Shown here piece by piece: positions 8,270 through 16,415 of a DNA stretch of 36,385 bases (its first letter is position 1; each line of letters starts with the position of its first letter). A program made the position numbers and the translations under genes. The notes beneath the pieces were generated by a model. The model searched no databases and was not told where the DNA came from. It saw only the letters and a list, made by a program, of their open reading frames with translations. Origin of the DNA: Mycobacterium sp. ACS4331 (GTDB lineage Bacteria; Actinomycetota; Actinomycetes; Mycobacteriales; Mycobacteriaceae); contig NZ_LZHW01000053.1 of the NCBI RefSeq assembly GCF_001667265.1, positions 1 through 36,385 of the forward strand. The letters run 5' to 3'.

Positions 8270-9409
8270 ATGGCAGCGGCGGAGATTCGTGCGTACGGCT
8301 CGGTGGCTCCCCTGAAAGTCGGTTTGCTCAACGACTATCCGACTCGGGCCGACGTTGACAACGACACGGTCGACGCCATTCGCATGGTGTTCGACGAAGC
8401 GGTCGCCGCGGGCGTGGTCGACCGCCCGATCGAACTGGTGCAGCGGGATGTGATCGGCCTGCCCAACGGCACCTACCATGCCGTCGAGCGGGCCTACGAC
8501 GAGCTTGTCGACGAGGGGTGCCTGGCCATCTTCGGCCCCTATGTCTCCGACAACGCGGTGCCGTTGGGCGCTCACGCCGACCGGGTCGGCAAGGTGCCCA
8601 ACATCATTCTGTCCGGCTCTGAGGGAGCGCTGGGCGAGTGGACGTTCGCGCTCAACAACGGGTCGATGCCCGAGGAGGGCCGGATGCTGGCCGCCATCCT
8701 CTGTGGGGACGGTCATCGCCGCATCGCCATCGCCTACGAGGGGTCGCTGATCGGCAAGGAGTACCTGGCCCACGCCGAACGGGCCTATGCCGACGCCGGG
8801 TTGAGCGTCGTCACCACGGTGCCGATTCCGCAGGTCGAGACCGACAAGGTGGACGCCGTCGCGCGCCTGCGGGCCGCCGATCCCGACGCCGTCGTGCACG
8901 TCGGTTTCGGGCACGGCCTGTGGGGGTTCAACGATGCGTTGGCCGCCGCCGGCTGGGATCCGCCGCGGTACACGACCACGGCCTTCGAGATGGCGCACAT
9001 CAGCGCGGAATGGTTCCGGCAGCTGGCGGGATGGATCGGGCTGGACAGCTACGACGAGCGGAACCCGGTGGGCCAGGCCTTCCTTGCGCGCTTCGAAGCC
9101 CGCTACGGAAGGCGGCGAGACTATTTCATGCCGGGCCTGTGCCGTGATGTCGCGACCGTCATCGTCCTGGGACTGGCCGGCGCGCGTCCCCTGACCGGTG
9201 CCGGGGTGAAGGCCGCGATGGAGGACATCAAGTTGGTGCCGAGCGCCAGCGGGGCACCGGGCACGTGCCTGCGGTTCGGGCGTTTCATCCGGCAGGGCTG
9301 GATGGGGGTCGACTACCTGGTGGCGCGGCGCGTCCTGCCCGACGCCAGCGCGCACGTCTTCCATGCGGCGCCCAGCGCGCACATCTCAGAGCTCGCCGGT
9401 TCCGGCTAA
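8270..9409 (+). CDS. Type 1 periplasmic-binding-protein-like ligand-binding protein, no signal peptide
   Basis: A 379-residue protein with the fold of branched-chain amino acid/amide binding proteins (Peripla_BP_6). An N-terminal strand PLKVGLLNDYP is followed by IRMVFDEAVAAG, then GCLAIFGPYVSDNAVPLGAHAD and the second-lobe motif RRIAIAYEGSLIGKEYLAHAERAYADAGLSVV. Exported relatives carry a signal peptide or lipobox. This one starts MAAAEIRAYGSVAPLK, polar and with no hydrophobic stretch, so it should be cytosolic. No permease or ATPase genes of a matching ABC transporter are nearby. It may therefore be an intracellular ligand sensor, as AmiC is in Pseudomonas, rather than a transporter subunit. 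The divergent TetR is a possible partner. The 3' end overlaps the convergent DapB-like gene by 24 nt. Confidence 0.82.
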   Translation: MAAAEIRAYGSVAPLKVGLLNDYPTRADVDNDTVDAIRMVFDEAVAAGVVDRPIELVQRDVIGLPNGTYHAVERAYDELVDEGCLAIFGPYVSDNAVPLGAHADRVGKVPNIILSGSEGALGEWTFALNNGSMPEEGRMLAAILCGDGHRRIAIAYEGSLIGKEYLAHAERAYADAGLSVVTTVPIPQVETDKVDAVARLRAADPDAVVHVGFGHGLWGFNDALAAAGWDPPRYTTTAFEMAHISAEWFRQLAGWIGLDSYDERNPVGQAFLARFEARYGRRRDYFMPGLCRDVATVIVLGLAGARPLTGAGVKAAMEDIKLVPSASGAPGTCLRFGRFIRQGWMGVDYLVARRVLPDASAHVFHAAPSAHISELAGSG

Positions 9410-10474
9410 CCGCAGCGCACCGAACACGGGTGCGGTCACGACGCCCGGTGGACTGGCCAGGACGTCGGGCACCGCACGAATCGCGCTCATCGCGATCATG
9501 AGGTGTCCCGGTGCCGCGTGCTGTGTCGTCGGCAGTTCACCGTCCCACCCGACGTCGAGGTTCAGTTCGAAGCTGGGCATGCCCTTGATCACGGCCCGGA
9601 TCAGCGGGGCGCGCTGCCCCGGGGCCAGCGGCTTGAGTCCCCACTGCGGAAGGTCGCGGGTGAGCACCCATTCCTCGTGAATCGCCAGCAGCGGGCGTCC
9701 AGACCAGTGTCCGGTCCACGAGAATCTCTGTCCGACAACGGTTCCTGCCGCGATCGTGCCCGCTGCCACCTCGAGGTCTCGCGTGAGCGTGGTCGCGTCG
9801 ACGGAGATGTCGATGGTGCTCAGTTCGACACCCAGCACGTCGGCCGTCGCGTTCAGCGCCTGGCGATAGGCCATGTCGAGTTTCTTGATGATGGGGGAGT
9901 CGACGGTGACGTCCTCCGGTGGCCGTCCCATCCCCATCAGGTCGATGAGCATGGGGCGGCTGGCCACGGCCGACACATCGGTGGACTCGTACAGGTCGAT
10001 TCGGTCCACCGACCTGCTCAACCCCGTGACCGTCGCGATCAGTCGCTCGAACATGAAGCCCGGGTTCTCGCCCGCAGCATGGAACCGTGTTCCCCCCGCC
10101 TGGCACGCCTGACGGAACGCCGCTTCGGTCTCCGGGCCGTAGGTGGGCAGGTGGTTGTAGGACGTGGTGCTGATGACGTTGATTCCCGCGGCGAGCAGCG
10201 CGCAGATGTCCTCGGCGTTGGTCTCGACCGCATGCGCCTTACTCGCGGCATGGATGACGATGTCCGGACGCAGCGCCATGATCTCGGCTTTGTCGGTGGT
10301 CGCCAGGACGCCCGTGGTGGGCGGGAGTCCGCACAACTCGCCGGCGTCCCTGCCGGACTTCGCCTGGTCATAGACCAAAACCCCGACAAGTTGGAAATCT
10401 GGATTCTCAATGAGCTCGGCGAGCGCGGCGCGGCCCACGGCACCGGTGGCCCACTGAACGGCTCGGATTGCCAA
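9386..10474 (-). CDS. DapB-N-like NAD(P)-dependent oxidoreductase (dihydrodipicolinate reductase / amine dehydrogenase-like)
   Basis: A 362-residue oxidoreductase with an N-terminal Rossmann domain of the dihydrodipicolinate-reductase type (AIRAVQWATGAVGRAALAELIE) and a larger C-terminal domain, as in proteins annotated as NAD(P)H-dependent amine dehydrogenases (relatives of 2,4-diaminopentanoate dehydrogenase). The true substrate class of actinobacterial members is not established. The start is taken as TTG at 10474, preceded by AGGAG (10482-10486) at 7 nt. The open frame continues to 10639, but that extension crosses the intergenic operators and is not conserved-looking. A second member of the same family lies at 11835-12884, divergent across a P450. 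This pairing suggests related steps of one pathway. The gene ends inside the 3' end of the convergent binding-protein gene. Confidence 0.82.
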   Translation of the reverse strand: MAIRAVQWATGAVGRAALAELIENPDFQLVGVLVYDQAKSGRDAGELCGLPPTTGVLATTDKAEIMALRPDIVIHAASKAHAVETNAEDICALLAAGINVISTTSYNHLPTYGPETEAAFRQACQAGGTRFHAAGENPGFMFERLIATVTGLSRSVDRIDLYESTDVSAVASRPMLIDLMGMGRPPEDVTVDSPIIKKLDMAYRQALNATADVLGVELSTIDISVDATTLTRDLEVAAGTIAAGTVVGQRFSWTGHWSGRPLLAIHEEWVLTRDLPQWGLKPLAPGQRAPLIRAVIKGMPSFELNLDVGWDGELPTTQHAAPGHLMIAMSAIRAVPDVLASPPGVVTAPVFGALRLAGTGEL

Positions 10475-10524
10475 TCGATCGCTCCTGGTTATGCTTTCGC
10501 GCCGGTGGAATGCTTTCCGCGCCC

Positions 10525-10565
10525 AACCTACATGATGTATGTTTGCAACCACCAGTGTGTATGTT
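10525..10565. promoter_or_regulatory. Candidate operator: 19-bp dyad plus direct repeat, between DapB-like and P450 genes
   Basis: AACCTACATGATGTATGTT (10525-10543) is a near-perfect dyad: 9-bp arms, one mismatch, 1-nt centre. The right half TGTATGTT (10536-10543) recurs at 10558-10565, exactly 22 bp away, about two helical turns. The site lies in the 124-nt gap between the divergent oxidoreductase (start 10474) and P450 (start 10599) and could control both. Confidence 0.5.
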
Positions 10566-10598
10566 GAAGTTGGTGTGGCCGGAGTGAGGAGCCGACAG

Positions 10599-11825
10599 AT
10601 GGGGGACCCGGCGACCGTCGAAGAACTCGAACGCGACATCCGGGACGCTCAGCAGCGATTCAACGAAGGCATGGGGGCCCAGGGTGACGCTTCGCCGTAT
10701 CCGTTGCTGAAGGAACTCCGCTCGCAGGCGCCGATTCATCCCGGGTGGCCCGAGATGGGTGTCCAGGCGAGTTCCTCGATCTTCACGGCCTACACGTTCG
10801 ACGCCGTCAAGGCGATCTTCACCGACAACGCCACCTTCAGCACGCGGTGCTACGAAGACGTGGTGCGACCACTGCAGGGGCCGACCATCCTGGAGATGCA
10901 GGAACCCGAGCACGCGGTGTACCGAAGACTCCACGAGTTCGCCTTCGCGCGGTCCTCCATGCGGCGCTGGGACTCCGAGCTCGTCGGTCCGCTCGTGCAC
11001 AGCACGATCGCCAGGTTCAAGGATGCCAAGCGCGCGGATCTGGTGGACGCGGTGTTCATGCCCATCCCGGTGCGGGTGATCGCGGCTCTGCTCGGACTGC
11101 CCGACGAGGATGTCCTGTACTTCCACCGACTGGCCATCGACCTGTTGGGTTTTCGCGGCGACATGGATCGGGCGATGGCGGCATCCGCAGAGATGAAGGA
11201 GTACTTCGTCGGAATCCTCGCCGACCGGCGAGCGACCCCCCGGGACGACATGGTGTCGATTCTGGCCGCGGCGGAGGTCAACGGCGTCCGAATGTCGGAT
11301 GAGCAGATCTACGGATTCATGCGCAATCTCCTGCCGGCCGGTGCCGAGACGACGTCGAGATCGACCGCGAGCCTGGCTCTCGCCCTGCTGACACATCCCC
11401 GCCAGCTCGAGGCGGTTCGGAAAGACCGCAGCCTCCTACCGCAGGCGATCGAGGAGGGTATCCGCTGGGAGACACCCCTTCTCAACTTCATGCGCGAGGT
11501 GACGCGCGACACCGAGATGTGCGGGATCGCGATCCCGAAGGGTGCCACGATGATGCTCAGCCTGGGCAGCGCCAATCACGACGAATCCCGTTGGGATCAA
11601 CCGGAGAAGTTCGACATCTTCCGGGACCGCAGACCTCACATCGGATTCGCGCACGGTGCACACGTGTGCCTGGGCATGCACCTGGCCCGCCTGGAGACCA
11701 CCAAGATCTTCACTGCGCTTCTCGATGAGCTGCCTGGTCTGCGGCTCGACCCGGACGCGCCGCCGCCCTACGTCTCGGGAACGATGTTCCGCTCACCACC
11801 GCGACTCGACGTGGTCTGGGACTGA
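10599..11825 (+). CDS. Cytochrome P450
   Basis: A soluble bacterial class I P450 (408 residues) that would hydroxylate a hydrophobic substrate using electrons from a ferredoxin encoded elsewhere. The I-helix oxygen-activation motif AGAETT is at 247-252, ExxR is Glu286-Arg289, and the heme loop FAHGAHVCLG has its ligand at Cys357. The start at 10599 is supported by GAGGAG 7 nt upstream. An upstream in-frame ATG at 10539 lies inside a candidate operator and is rejected. It heads a plus-strand operon with a DapB-like oxidoreductase (9-nt gap) and an SDR (9-nt gap). No ferredoxin or ferredoxin reductase is present in the window. The CYP family number cannot be assigned by eye. Confidence 0.93.
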   Translation: MGDPATVEELERDIRDAQQRFNEGMGAQGDASPYPLLKELRSQAPIHPGWPEMGVQASSSIFTAYTFDAVKAIFTDNATFSTRCYEDVVRPLQGPTILEMQEPEHAVYRRLHEFAFARSSMRRWDSELVGPLVHSTIARFKDAKRADLVDAVFMPIPVRVIAALLGLPDEDVLYFHRLAIDLLGFRGDMDRAMAASAEMKEYFVGILADRRATPRDDMVSILAAAEVNGVRMSDEQIYGFMRNLLPAGAETTSRSTASLALALLTHPRQLEAVRKDRSLLPQAIEEGIRWETPLLNFMREVTRDTEMCGIAIPKGATMMLSLGSANHDESRWDQPEKFDIFRDRRPHIGFAHGAHVCLGMHLARLETTKIFTALLDELPGLRLDPDAPPPYVSGTMFRSPPRLDVVWD

Positions 11826-11834
11826 GGAGTTCGC

Positions 11835-12884
11835 ATGACGCGCGTGATCCAGTGGGCAACCGGTGTCACCGGCAGCATGTCCCTGCGGCATGTCATCGGC
11901 CGGCCGGACTTGACGCTCGTGGGTGTGCGGGTTTACGACCCGGCGAAGGTGGGCGTCGACGCAGGCAGTCTCGTCGGCCTGCCCGACACCGGAGTCATCG
12001 CCACCGATGACCGGAACGTGCTGCTCGCCACCGACGCTGACGTGGTGCTCTATATGGGCAAGGTCGAGACGGACACGCCGGGGTGTTTCGCCGACGTGTG
12101 TGATCTTCTCGCCTCGGGCAAGAACGTGGTGGCGACCGGAAGCCGGTTCATCCATCCACGATCCCTGCACGAACAACTCGCGGCCGATATCGAAACCGCC
12201 TGTCGGGCAGGCGGGACCTCGTTCCTCGGCCTCGGCCTGTTCCCGGGATTCGTGGGCGAGTCACTGGTCCCGGTCCTGTCTCGACTGACACAGTCCACCG
12301 GCCGGATCACGGTGCGTGAGGTGCTCAACTATTCGACCTACGCCAGCCACGATCTGATCTTCAATGCGATGGGCTTCGGGCATCTGCCCGAGGACACCAC
12401 GCCCCTGCTGATAGACCCTCAGTATGCGGCGGCCGCATGGATCGGCAGCGCCACCGTGATCGCCGCGGCGCTCGGCCTGAAGATCACTGCCGTGCAGGGC
12501 TATCGGGAGGTGGCCACCACACCGCGACCGCTGCGCGTGGCCGCGGGCGACATCCCCGCCGGCACGGTCGCCGCGATGCGCTTCGGGGTCGAGGTGGACT
12601 GTGGTGACACGACTCTGGCCGTCGAGCATCTCACCCGGATGGCGGACGATCTTGCCCCCGAGTGGCCCCGCGAGATCGGATACCACCTGGAATTGGCCGG
12701 TCCGCCGAGCATGCGACTGCACCTGGTCATCGGAGAGCACGGCGAGGATCACGCGGAACAGGGCTGTCTCGCGACGGCGATGCATGCGATCAACGCCATC
12801 CCCGCAGTGCTCGCCGCCGACCCAGGCCTCTATGACCTGTCGACCATCGCACCCGTGGTCGCCACCCACAGTCCCACAGCGTGA
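11835..12884 (+). CDS. DapB-N-like NAD(P)-dependent oxidoreductase
   Basis: A 349-residue relative of the gene at 9386-10474. Both begin with the same strand and glycine motif (here RVIQWATGVTGSMSLRHVIG; there VQWATGAVG), followed by a DLTLVGVRVYDPAKVGVDAG segment. Both share the overall two-domain plan of DapB-like amine dehydrogenase-type proteins. The active-site regions differ, so they are paralogues and not recent duplicates. A GGAG-containing ribosome-binding site precedes the ATG. It sits second in the P450 - DapB-like - SDR operon, 9 nt from each neighbour, so it probably acts on the P450 product or a derived intermediate. The reaction is not known; a reduction or oxidation of a C=N or C=O group is the family expectation. 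Confidence 0.83.
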   Translation: MTRVIQWATGVTGSMSLRHVIGRPDLTLVGVRVYDPAKVGVDAGSLVGLPDTGVIATDDRNVLLATDADVVLYMGKVETDTPGCFADVCDLLASGKNVVATGSRFIHPRSLHEQLAADIETACRAGGTSFLGLGLFPGFVGESLVPVLSRLTQSTGRITVREVLNYSTYASHDLIFNAMGFGHLPEDTTPLLIDPQYAAAAWIGSATVIAAALGLKITAVQGYREVATTPRPLRVAAGDIPAGTVAAMRFGVEVDCGDTTLAVEHLTRMADDLAPEWPREIGYHLELAGPPSMRLHLVIGEHGEDHAEQGCLATAMHAINAIPAVLAADPGLYDLSTIAPVVATHSPTA

Positions 12885-12893
12885 GGAGAAACC

Positions 12894-13733
12894 ATGGATG
12901 ATGTTCTCGGTTACGAGGGGAAGTCCGTCGTCGTCACCGGCGCCGCGTCCGGCATGGGGGAGGCGACCGCGCGGATTCTCGTCGACCTCGGCGCCGTCGT
13001 CACCGCACTCGACATCAAGCCGACGACCGTACCGGTCGCCCAGAGCCATCAGATCGACCTGCGTGACGCCGCCAGCATCGAGGAGGTCGCGGCCGCCATC
13101 GACGGCCCGGTCGACGGGCTCTTCAGTTGCGCGGGCCTGCCCGGACCGCCGTTCAGCGAGTGGGACACCATCCTGGTGAACTTCGTCGGCGCGCGCCATC
13201 TGGCGGAGCAGCTGGTGCCCAAGATGCCCAGCGGTTCATCCATCAGCGTGATCTCCTCGTCGGCGGCGATCGGCTGGCAGAACCACATCAAGGTCATCAC
13301 CGGACTGTTGGAGACGACGGGGTTCGCCGGCGCGGTGCAGTGGCTCGAGGCCAACGAGAAGACATGGTCCTGGAGTGGGTACGCGTACTCGAAGTACGTC
13401 ATCGACGCGTGGGTGGGCTGGTGGTATCCCGAGTTGGGCAGGCGCGGCATCCGCATCAACTGCATCAATCCCGGTCCCACCGAGACCGCGATGATGCCGG
13501 CGTTCCAGGACCTCATGGGCAAGGAGACCGTCGACCAGGCGGTCGGTCCGGTCGGACGGTACTCGAAGCCCGAGGAGCAGGCCTGGCCGCTGGTGTGCCT
13601 GGGCAGTCCGCGAATGAGTTACGTCGGGGGAGAGGTGCTCTGGACCGACGGCGGATGGAACGGCGCGATGACCATGGGTCGCCATGAGGCGCAGTGGGCG
13701 CAGGACACCGAACTGATCGCGAAGAATAGTTGA
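12894..13733 (+). CDS. SDR, 3-alpha-hydroxysteroid/coniferyl-alcohol dehydrogenase-like
   Basis: A 279-residue SDR. The nucleotide motif GAASGMG is at 16-22 and Asp40 at the end of strand 2 indicates NAD. The catalytic Ser is in the ISSSAAIG segment (about 122) and Tyr163/Lys167 form YAYSK. The layout matches the subgroup containing Comamonas 3-alpha-hydroxysteroid dehydrogenase and coniferyl-alcohol dehydrogenase: DGLFSCAGLPGP, a short VNFVGARHLAEQL, and a long insertion (about 130-160) before the catalytic Tyr. It closes the P450 - DapB-like - SDR operon and stops 3 nt short of the convergent SDR gene. It probably oxidises a ring or side-chain hydroxyl. A steroid substrate is suggested only by subgroup resemblance. 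Confidence 0.9.
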   Translation: MDDVLGYEGKSVVVTGAASGMGEATARILVDLGAVVTALDIKPTTVPVAQSHQIDLRDAASIEEVAAAIDGPVDGLFSCAGLPGPPFSEWDTILVNFVGARHLAEQLVPKMPSGSSISVISSSAAIGWQNHIKVITGLLETTGFAGAVQWLEANEKTWSWSGYAYSKYVIDAWVGWWYPELGRRGIRINCINPGPTETAMMPAFQDLMGKETVDQAVGPVGRYSKPEEQAWPLVCLGSPRMSYVGGEVLWTDGGWNGAMTMGRHEAQWAQDTELIAKNS

Positions 13734-13736
13734 CGA

Positions 13737-14540
13737 TCAGATGAAGTCGGATCCACCGTCGACGTTGACCGTCGCGCCCGTCACATAGCTGTTGCGCCGC
13801 GATGCCAGGTAGGTCGTCGCTGAGGCGATCTCGTCGGGCAATCCCGCACGGCCGATGTCGCAGGGGTGGCCGAACGTCCGCTCCACCCAGGTCATCACGT
13901 CGTGCGGGTCGGCCGAATCCAGACCGTCGGCGCCGAGGACGTCCCTGAGGGTTTCGGTGAAACTGGCGGTCACGATGGTGCCCGGACAGACACAGTTGAC
14001 CAGAATGCCCTCTGGGCCCAGGTGTTTGGACAGGTTCTTGGTGAAACTCGACAGCGCGGCCTTGCTCGCGGTGTAGGCGACCAGTCGCGGGCTCTGCCGC
14101 TGGATCGAATGCGCAGACAACGTCACGATGCGGGCCCATTCGGCGGCGCGGAGCATGGGCAGTGCCGCCCGGACCGCACGCACTGCGGACATGGTGCCCA
14201 GATCGAAGGCCGCGTGCCAGTCGTCGTCGTCGAGTTCTTCGAAGGTCCCGGCACCGGGACCGACCGTGTGCACCAGGACGTTCAGCTGTCCCCACTGATC
14301 CCGCACGCGGTCGAATGCGGACGAGATCGATTCGGGCACAGCCATATCGACCTCAACGGTGAGCACCTCGGGTGCCCCCGCCGCGCGGATCTCACCGGCG
14401 GCCGCCTCCAGGGCGTCACGCCCCCGGGCCATGATCGCCACCGCGGCACCGTCGCCGGCCAGGCACTTGGCGATGGCCAGCCCCATGCCCTTACTGCCGC
14501 CGGTCACCGCGGCGTGCGCGCCCGCGAGTCCAAGATCCAC
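13737..14540 (-). CDS. Short-chain dehydrogenase/reductase (SDR)
   Basis: A 267-residue classical SDR. GGSKGMG is at 14-20, ARGRDAL after strand 2 suggests NADP, and the catalytic Ser142 and Tyr156/Lys160 (YTASK) are present. PGTIVTASF and the C-terminal GATVNVDGG are normal. The active-site Asn of helix 4 appears to be replaced (DLGTMSA where NTxSA is usual), which may weaken the proton relay. It lies 27 nt downstream of the acyl-CoA ligase gene on the same strand, so the two are probably one transcript. It could act as a 3-hydroxyacyl or hydroxy-ring dehydrogenase on the CoA-activated compound, which is inference from the neighbour. Its 3' end nearly touches the convergent SDR gene. Confidence 0.88.
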   Translation of the reverse strand: MDLGLAGAHAAVTGGSKGMGLAIAKCLAGDGAAVAIMARGRDALEAAAGEIRAAGAPEVLTVEVDMAVPESISSAFDRVRDQWGQLNVLVHTVGPGAGTFEELDDDDWHAAFDLGTMSAVRAVRAALPMLRAAEWARIVTLSAHSIQRQSPRLVAYTASKAALSSFTKNLSKHLGPEGILVNCVCPGTIVTASFTETLRDVLGADGLDSADPHDVMTWVERTFGHPCDIGRAGLPDEIASATTYLASRRNSYVTGATVNVDGGSDFI

Positions 14541-14567
14541 GCGTTCTCTCCCGTCTTCAAAGGGTTG

Positions 14568-16205
14568 TCACGAACCCGCACCGCTGATCAACCGGCGCTC
14601 GTGCAGGTCCCGGAGCTGTTCGGCCAGATCGGATCGTCTGATCTTGCCTGTCGGCGTGAACGGCAGGGCCTCCTTGGCCGTGATCCAGATGAACTTCGGC
14701 ACCTTGTACGCCGACAACGTGGTGCGCAACTGGGAGCGCAGTTCCTCACCGTCCAGCGTTGTGCCCGGCCGCGGCACGACGGCGGCCGCGACCACCACGC
14801 CGAGTTCACGGTCTTCGACACCCACCACGTAGGACTCGAGGACACCGGGACAATCACTCAGGGCGAGTTCGACTTCGGTCGGGGTGACGTTGGTCCCGCC
14901 GCTCGTCTTGATGAGGTCGCCAAGCCTGCCGGTGAAGGTGATCCAGCCATCCGCCGCCTGTACTCCGCAGTCTCCGGTGCGATAGAAGCCGTCTGGTGTG
15001 AAGACGTCCTCTCGTTCCTTCCGGTGCATGCGCTGCATCAGCGAGCATCCGCGGACCGCGATCTCACCGGGTACTCCGACAGGGACGGGAAGGCCGGTCT
15101 CCGGGTCGACGATGATGTGTTCGAGGCCCTCGATCGACCACCCGCCGGTCTCGCCCCGGTCCACGGATTGCGCGAGATAGGGATCCACACCGATGTGGTT
15201 GCCGCACAGCTCCGTCATGCCCAAGGAACTCGGCCCGGTGGGCTGACGGTCGGTGGGCACCATCGCCGGCATGCTGGTACGTCGCACGGAACTGAGATCG
15301 CGGCGGGCGAAGTCCGGGTGCGCGGCCAGTGTCTTCCCCTGCTGGGGCCAGCCGAGTGCGATCGTCGCGCGGTGTTTCTCGATGAGTTCGAGCGCGTCGG
15401 CCGCGTCGAACGCCGGTTGAGTGACAAGCGTCGCCCCGTGGTGCAGAACCGCATGCAGGCCCGTGATCAGTCCGCCGACCCAGAAGAAGGGCATGGACGT
15501 GAACAGCACATCATCCTCTGTGACGACGTAGAGGAATGTCAGGTTGTAGGTGTGCCGCACGAGGGTGCCGTGGGTGTGCACCGGGGCCTTCGGGTCTCCG
15601 GTGCTGCCTGAGGTGTAGATGATCATCGCCTCGTCACCAGGAGTGACGCACGCCTCGACCTCGGCCAACAGGTCGATCCCGGCGTACTCGGCGGTGCCGG
15701 ACGCGTCATCGGACACCCGCGTCACCCAGGGCCGGCCGTCACCGTTCCACACCGCGACCGTGCGCAGATACGGAGCGCCGCGCACGACGATGCCACCCGG
15801 CGACTTCTGGTCGGCGAGTCCGGGGAGTGCATCCTCGAGCCGCCGAAGAAAGTCGTGGTTGCGAAAGCTCCGCGCCGTGACGATGGCCTTCAGGTCGGCA
15901 TGTCGGGCCGCCCAGGCCAGTTCTGCGGCTTGGTGGAAGGTGTTGAGCGGTACCGCCACAGCCCCGATCCGCGTCACAGCGAACCAGACCAGGGCCCACT
16001 CGACACTGTTGACCATCAGGATGCCGACGTGGTCGCCCTTGCCCAAGCCCGCGGCCAGAAGTCGTCGTGCCACCGATGCGGAGCGCGTGTCCAGATCGGC
16101 GTAGGTCAGTTCCTGCCCATCCGCGATCAGAAAGGGCTTCTCGCCGAAGCGCACCGCGTTCCGCAACAGGGTGGGGACCGTCGGAGTGATGTCCGGTGAG
16201 GGCAT
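14568..16205 (-). CDS. Acyl-CoA ligase (AMP-binding, FadD-like)
   Basis: A 545-residue adenylate-forming enzyme that would activate a carboxylic acid to its CoA thioester in two ATP-dependent steps. Motifs in order: P-loop TSGSTGDPK at 198-206, GMTE at 329-332, YRTGD at 408-412 with Asp412, the hinge Arg near 427, and the C-terminal FTPTGKIRR with catalytic Lys521. The ATG at 16205 is taken; only a weak GAGG lies upstream. The frame stays open to 17663 but that part is antisense to the CoA-transferase. A possible promoter is TTCTCA / TATCCT (-10 at 16266-16261), whose -35 overlaps the dyad at 16284-16301. Cyclic, aromatic or long-chain acids are all possible substrates. Confidence 0.92.
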   Translation of the reverse strand: MPSPDITPTVPTLLRNAVRFGEKPFLIADGQELTYADLDTRSASVARRLLAAGLGKGDHVGILMVNSVEWALVWFAVTRIGAVAVPLNTFHQAAELAWAARHADLKAIVTARSFRNHDFLRRLEDALPGLADQKSPGGIVVRGAPYLRTVAVWNGDGRPWVTRVSDDASGTAEYAGIDLLAEVEACVTPGDEAMIIYTSGSTGDPKAPVHTHGTLVRHTYNLTFLYVVTEDDVLFTSMPFFWVGGLITGLHAVLHHGATLVTQPAFDAADALELIEKHRATIALGWPQQGKTLAAHPDFARRDLSSVRRTSMPAMVPTDRQPTGPSSLGMTELCGNHIGVDPYLAQSVDRGETGGWSIEGLEHIIVDPETGLPVPVGVPGEIAVRGCSLMQRMHRKEREDVFTPDGFYRTGDCGVQAADGWITFTGRLGDLIKTSGGTNVTPTEVELALSDCPGVLESYVVGVEDRELGVVVAAAVVPRPGTTLDGEELRSQLRTTLSAYKVPKFIWITAKEALPFTPTGKIRRSDLAEQLRDLHERRLISGAGS

Positions 16206-16283
16206 GGCCTTCGTCGCCTCGCATTCGGTGGCGCTGCGCGGTGCAGGGTGTCGTCCATGCAGGATAGTGGCAATCCGGCCGGA

Positions 16284-16301
16284 TGAGAACAGGCATTCTC
16301 G
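16284..16301. promoter_or_regulatory. Candidate TetR operator, GAGAA-N6-TTCTC
   Basis: TGAGAACAGGCATTCTCG contains perfect 5-bp arms with a 6-nt spacer in the divergent gap between the acyl-CoA ligase and the CoA-transferase. It matches 13 of 18 positions of a site at 19445-19462 and overlaps a plausible -35 of the ligase promoter. A further half site CATTCTCG is at 16338-16345. Confidence 0.5.
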
Positions 16302-16415
16302 TTGTGGCTCAGGGTTTACAAAAGTAGGCGGAGGTGACATTCTCGCAGGTGCATACAGGTGTTGCCGCAATGGGTTGTGACCATTTCCAGCCGGCGCTCC
16401 GCACGCGGCGAAGAG

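Noticed and set aside
13866..15611. Plus-strand open frame of 581 codons
   Set aside because: It is antisense to the SDR and acyl-CoA ligase genes, both of which show full catalytic motifs.
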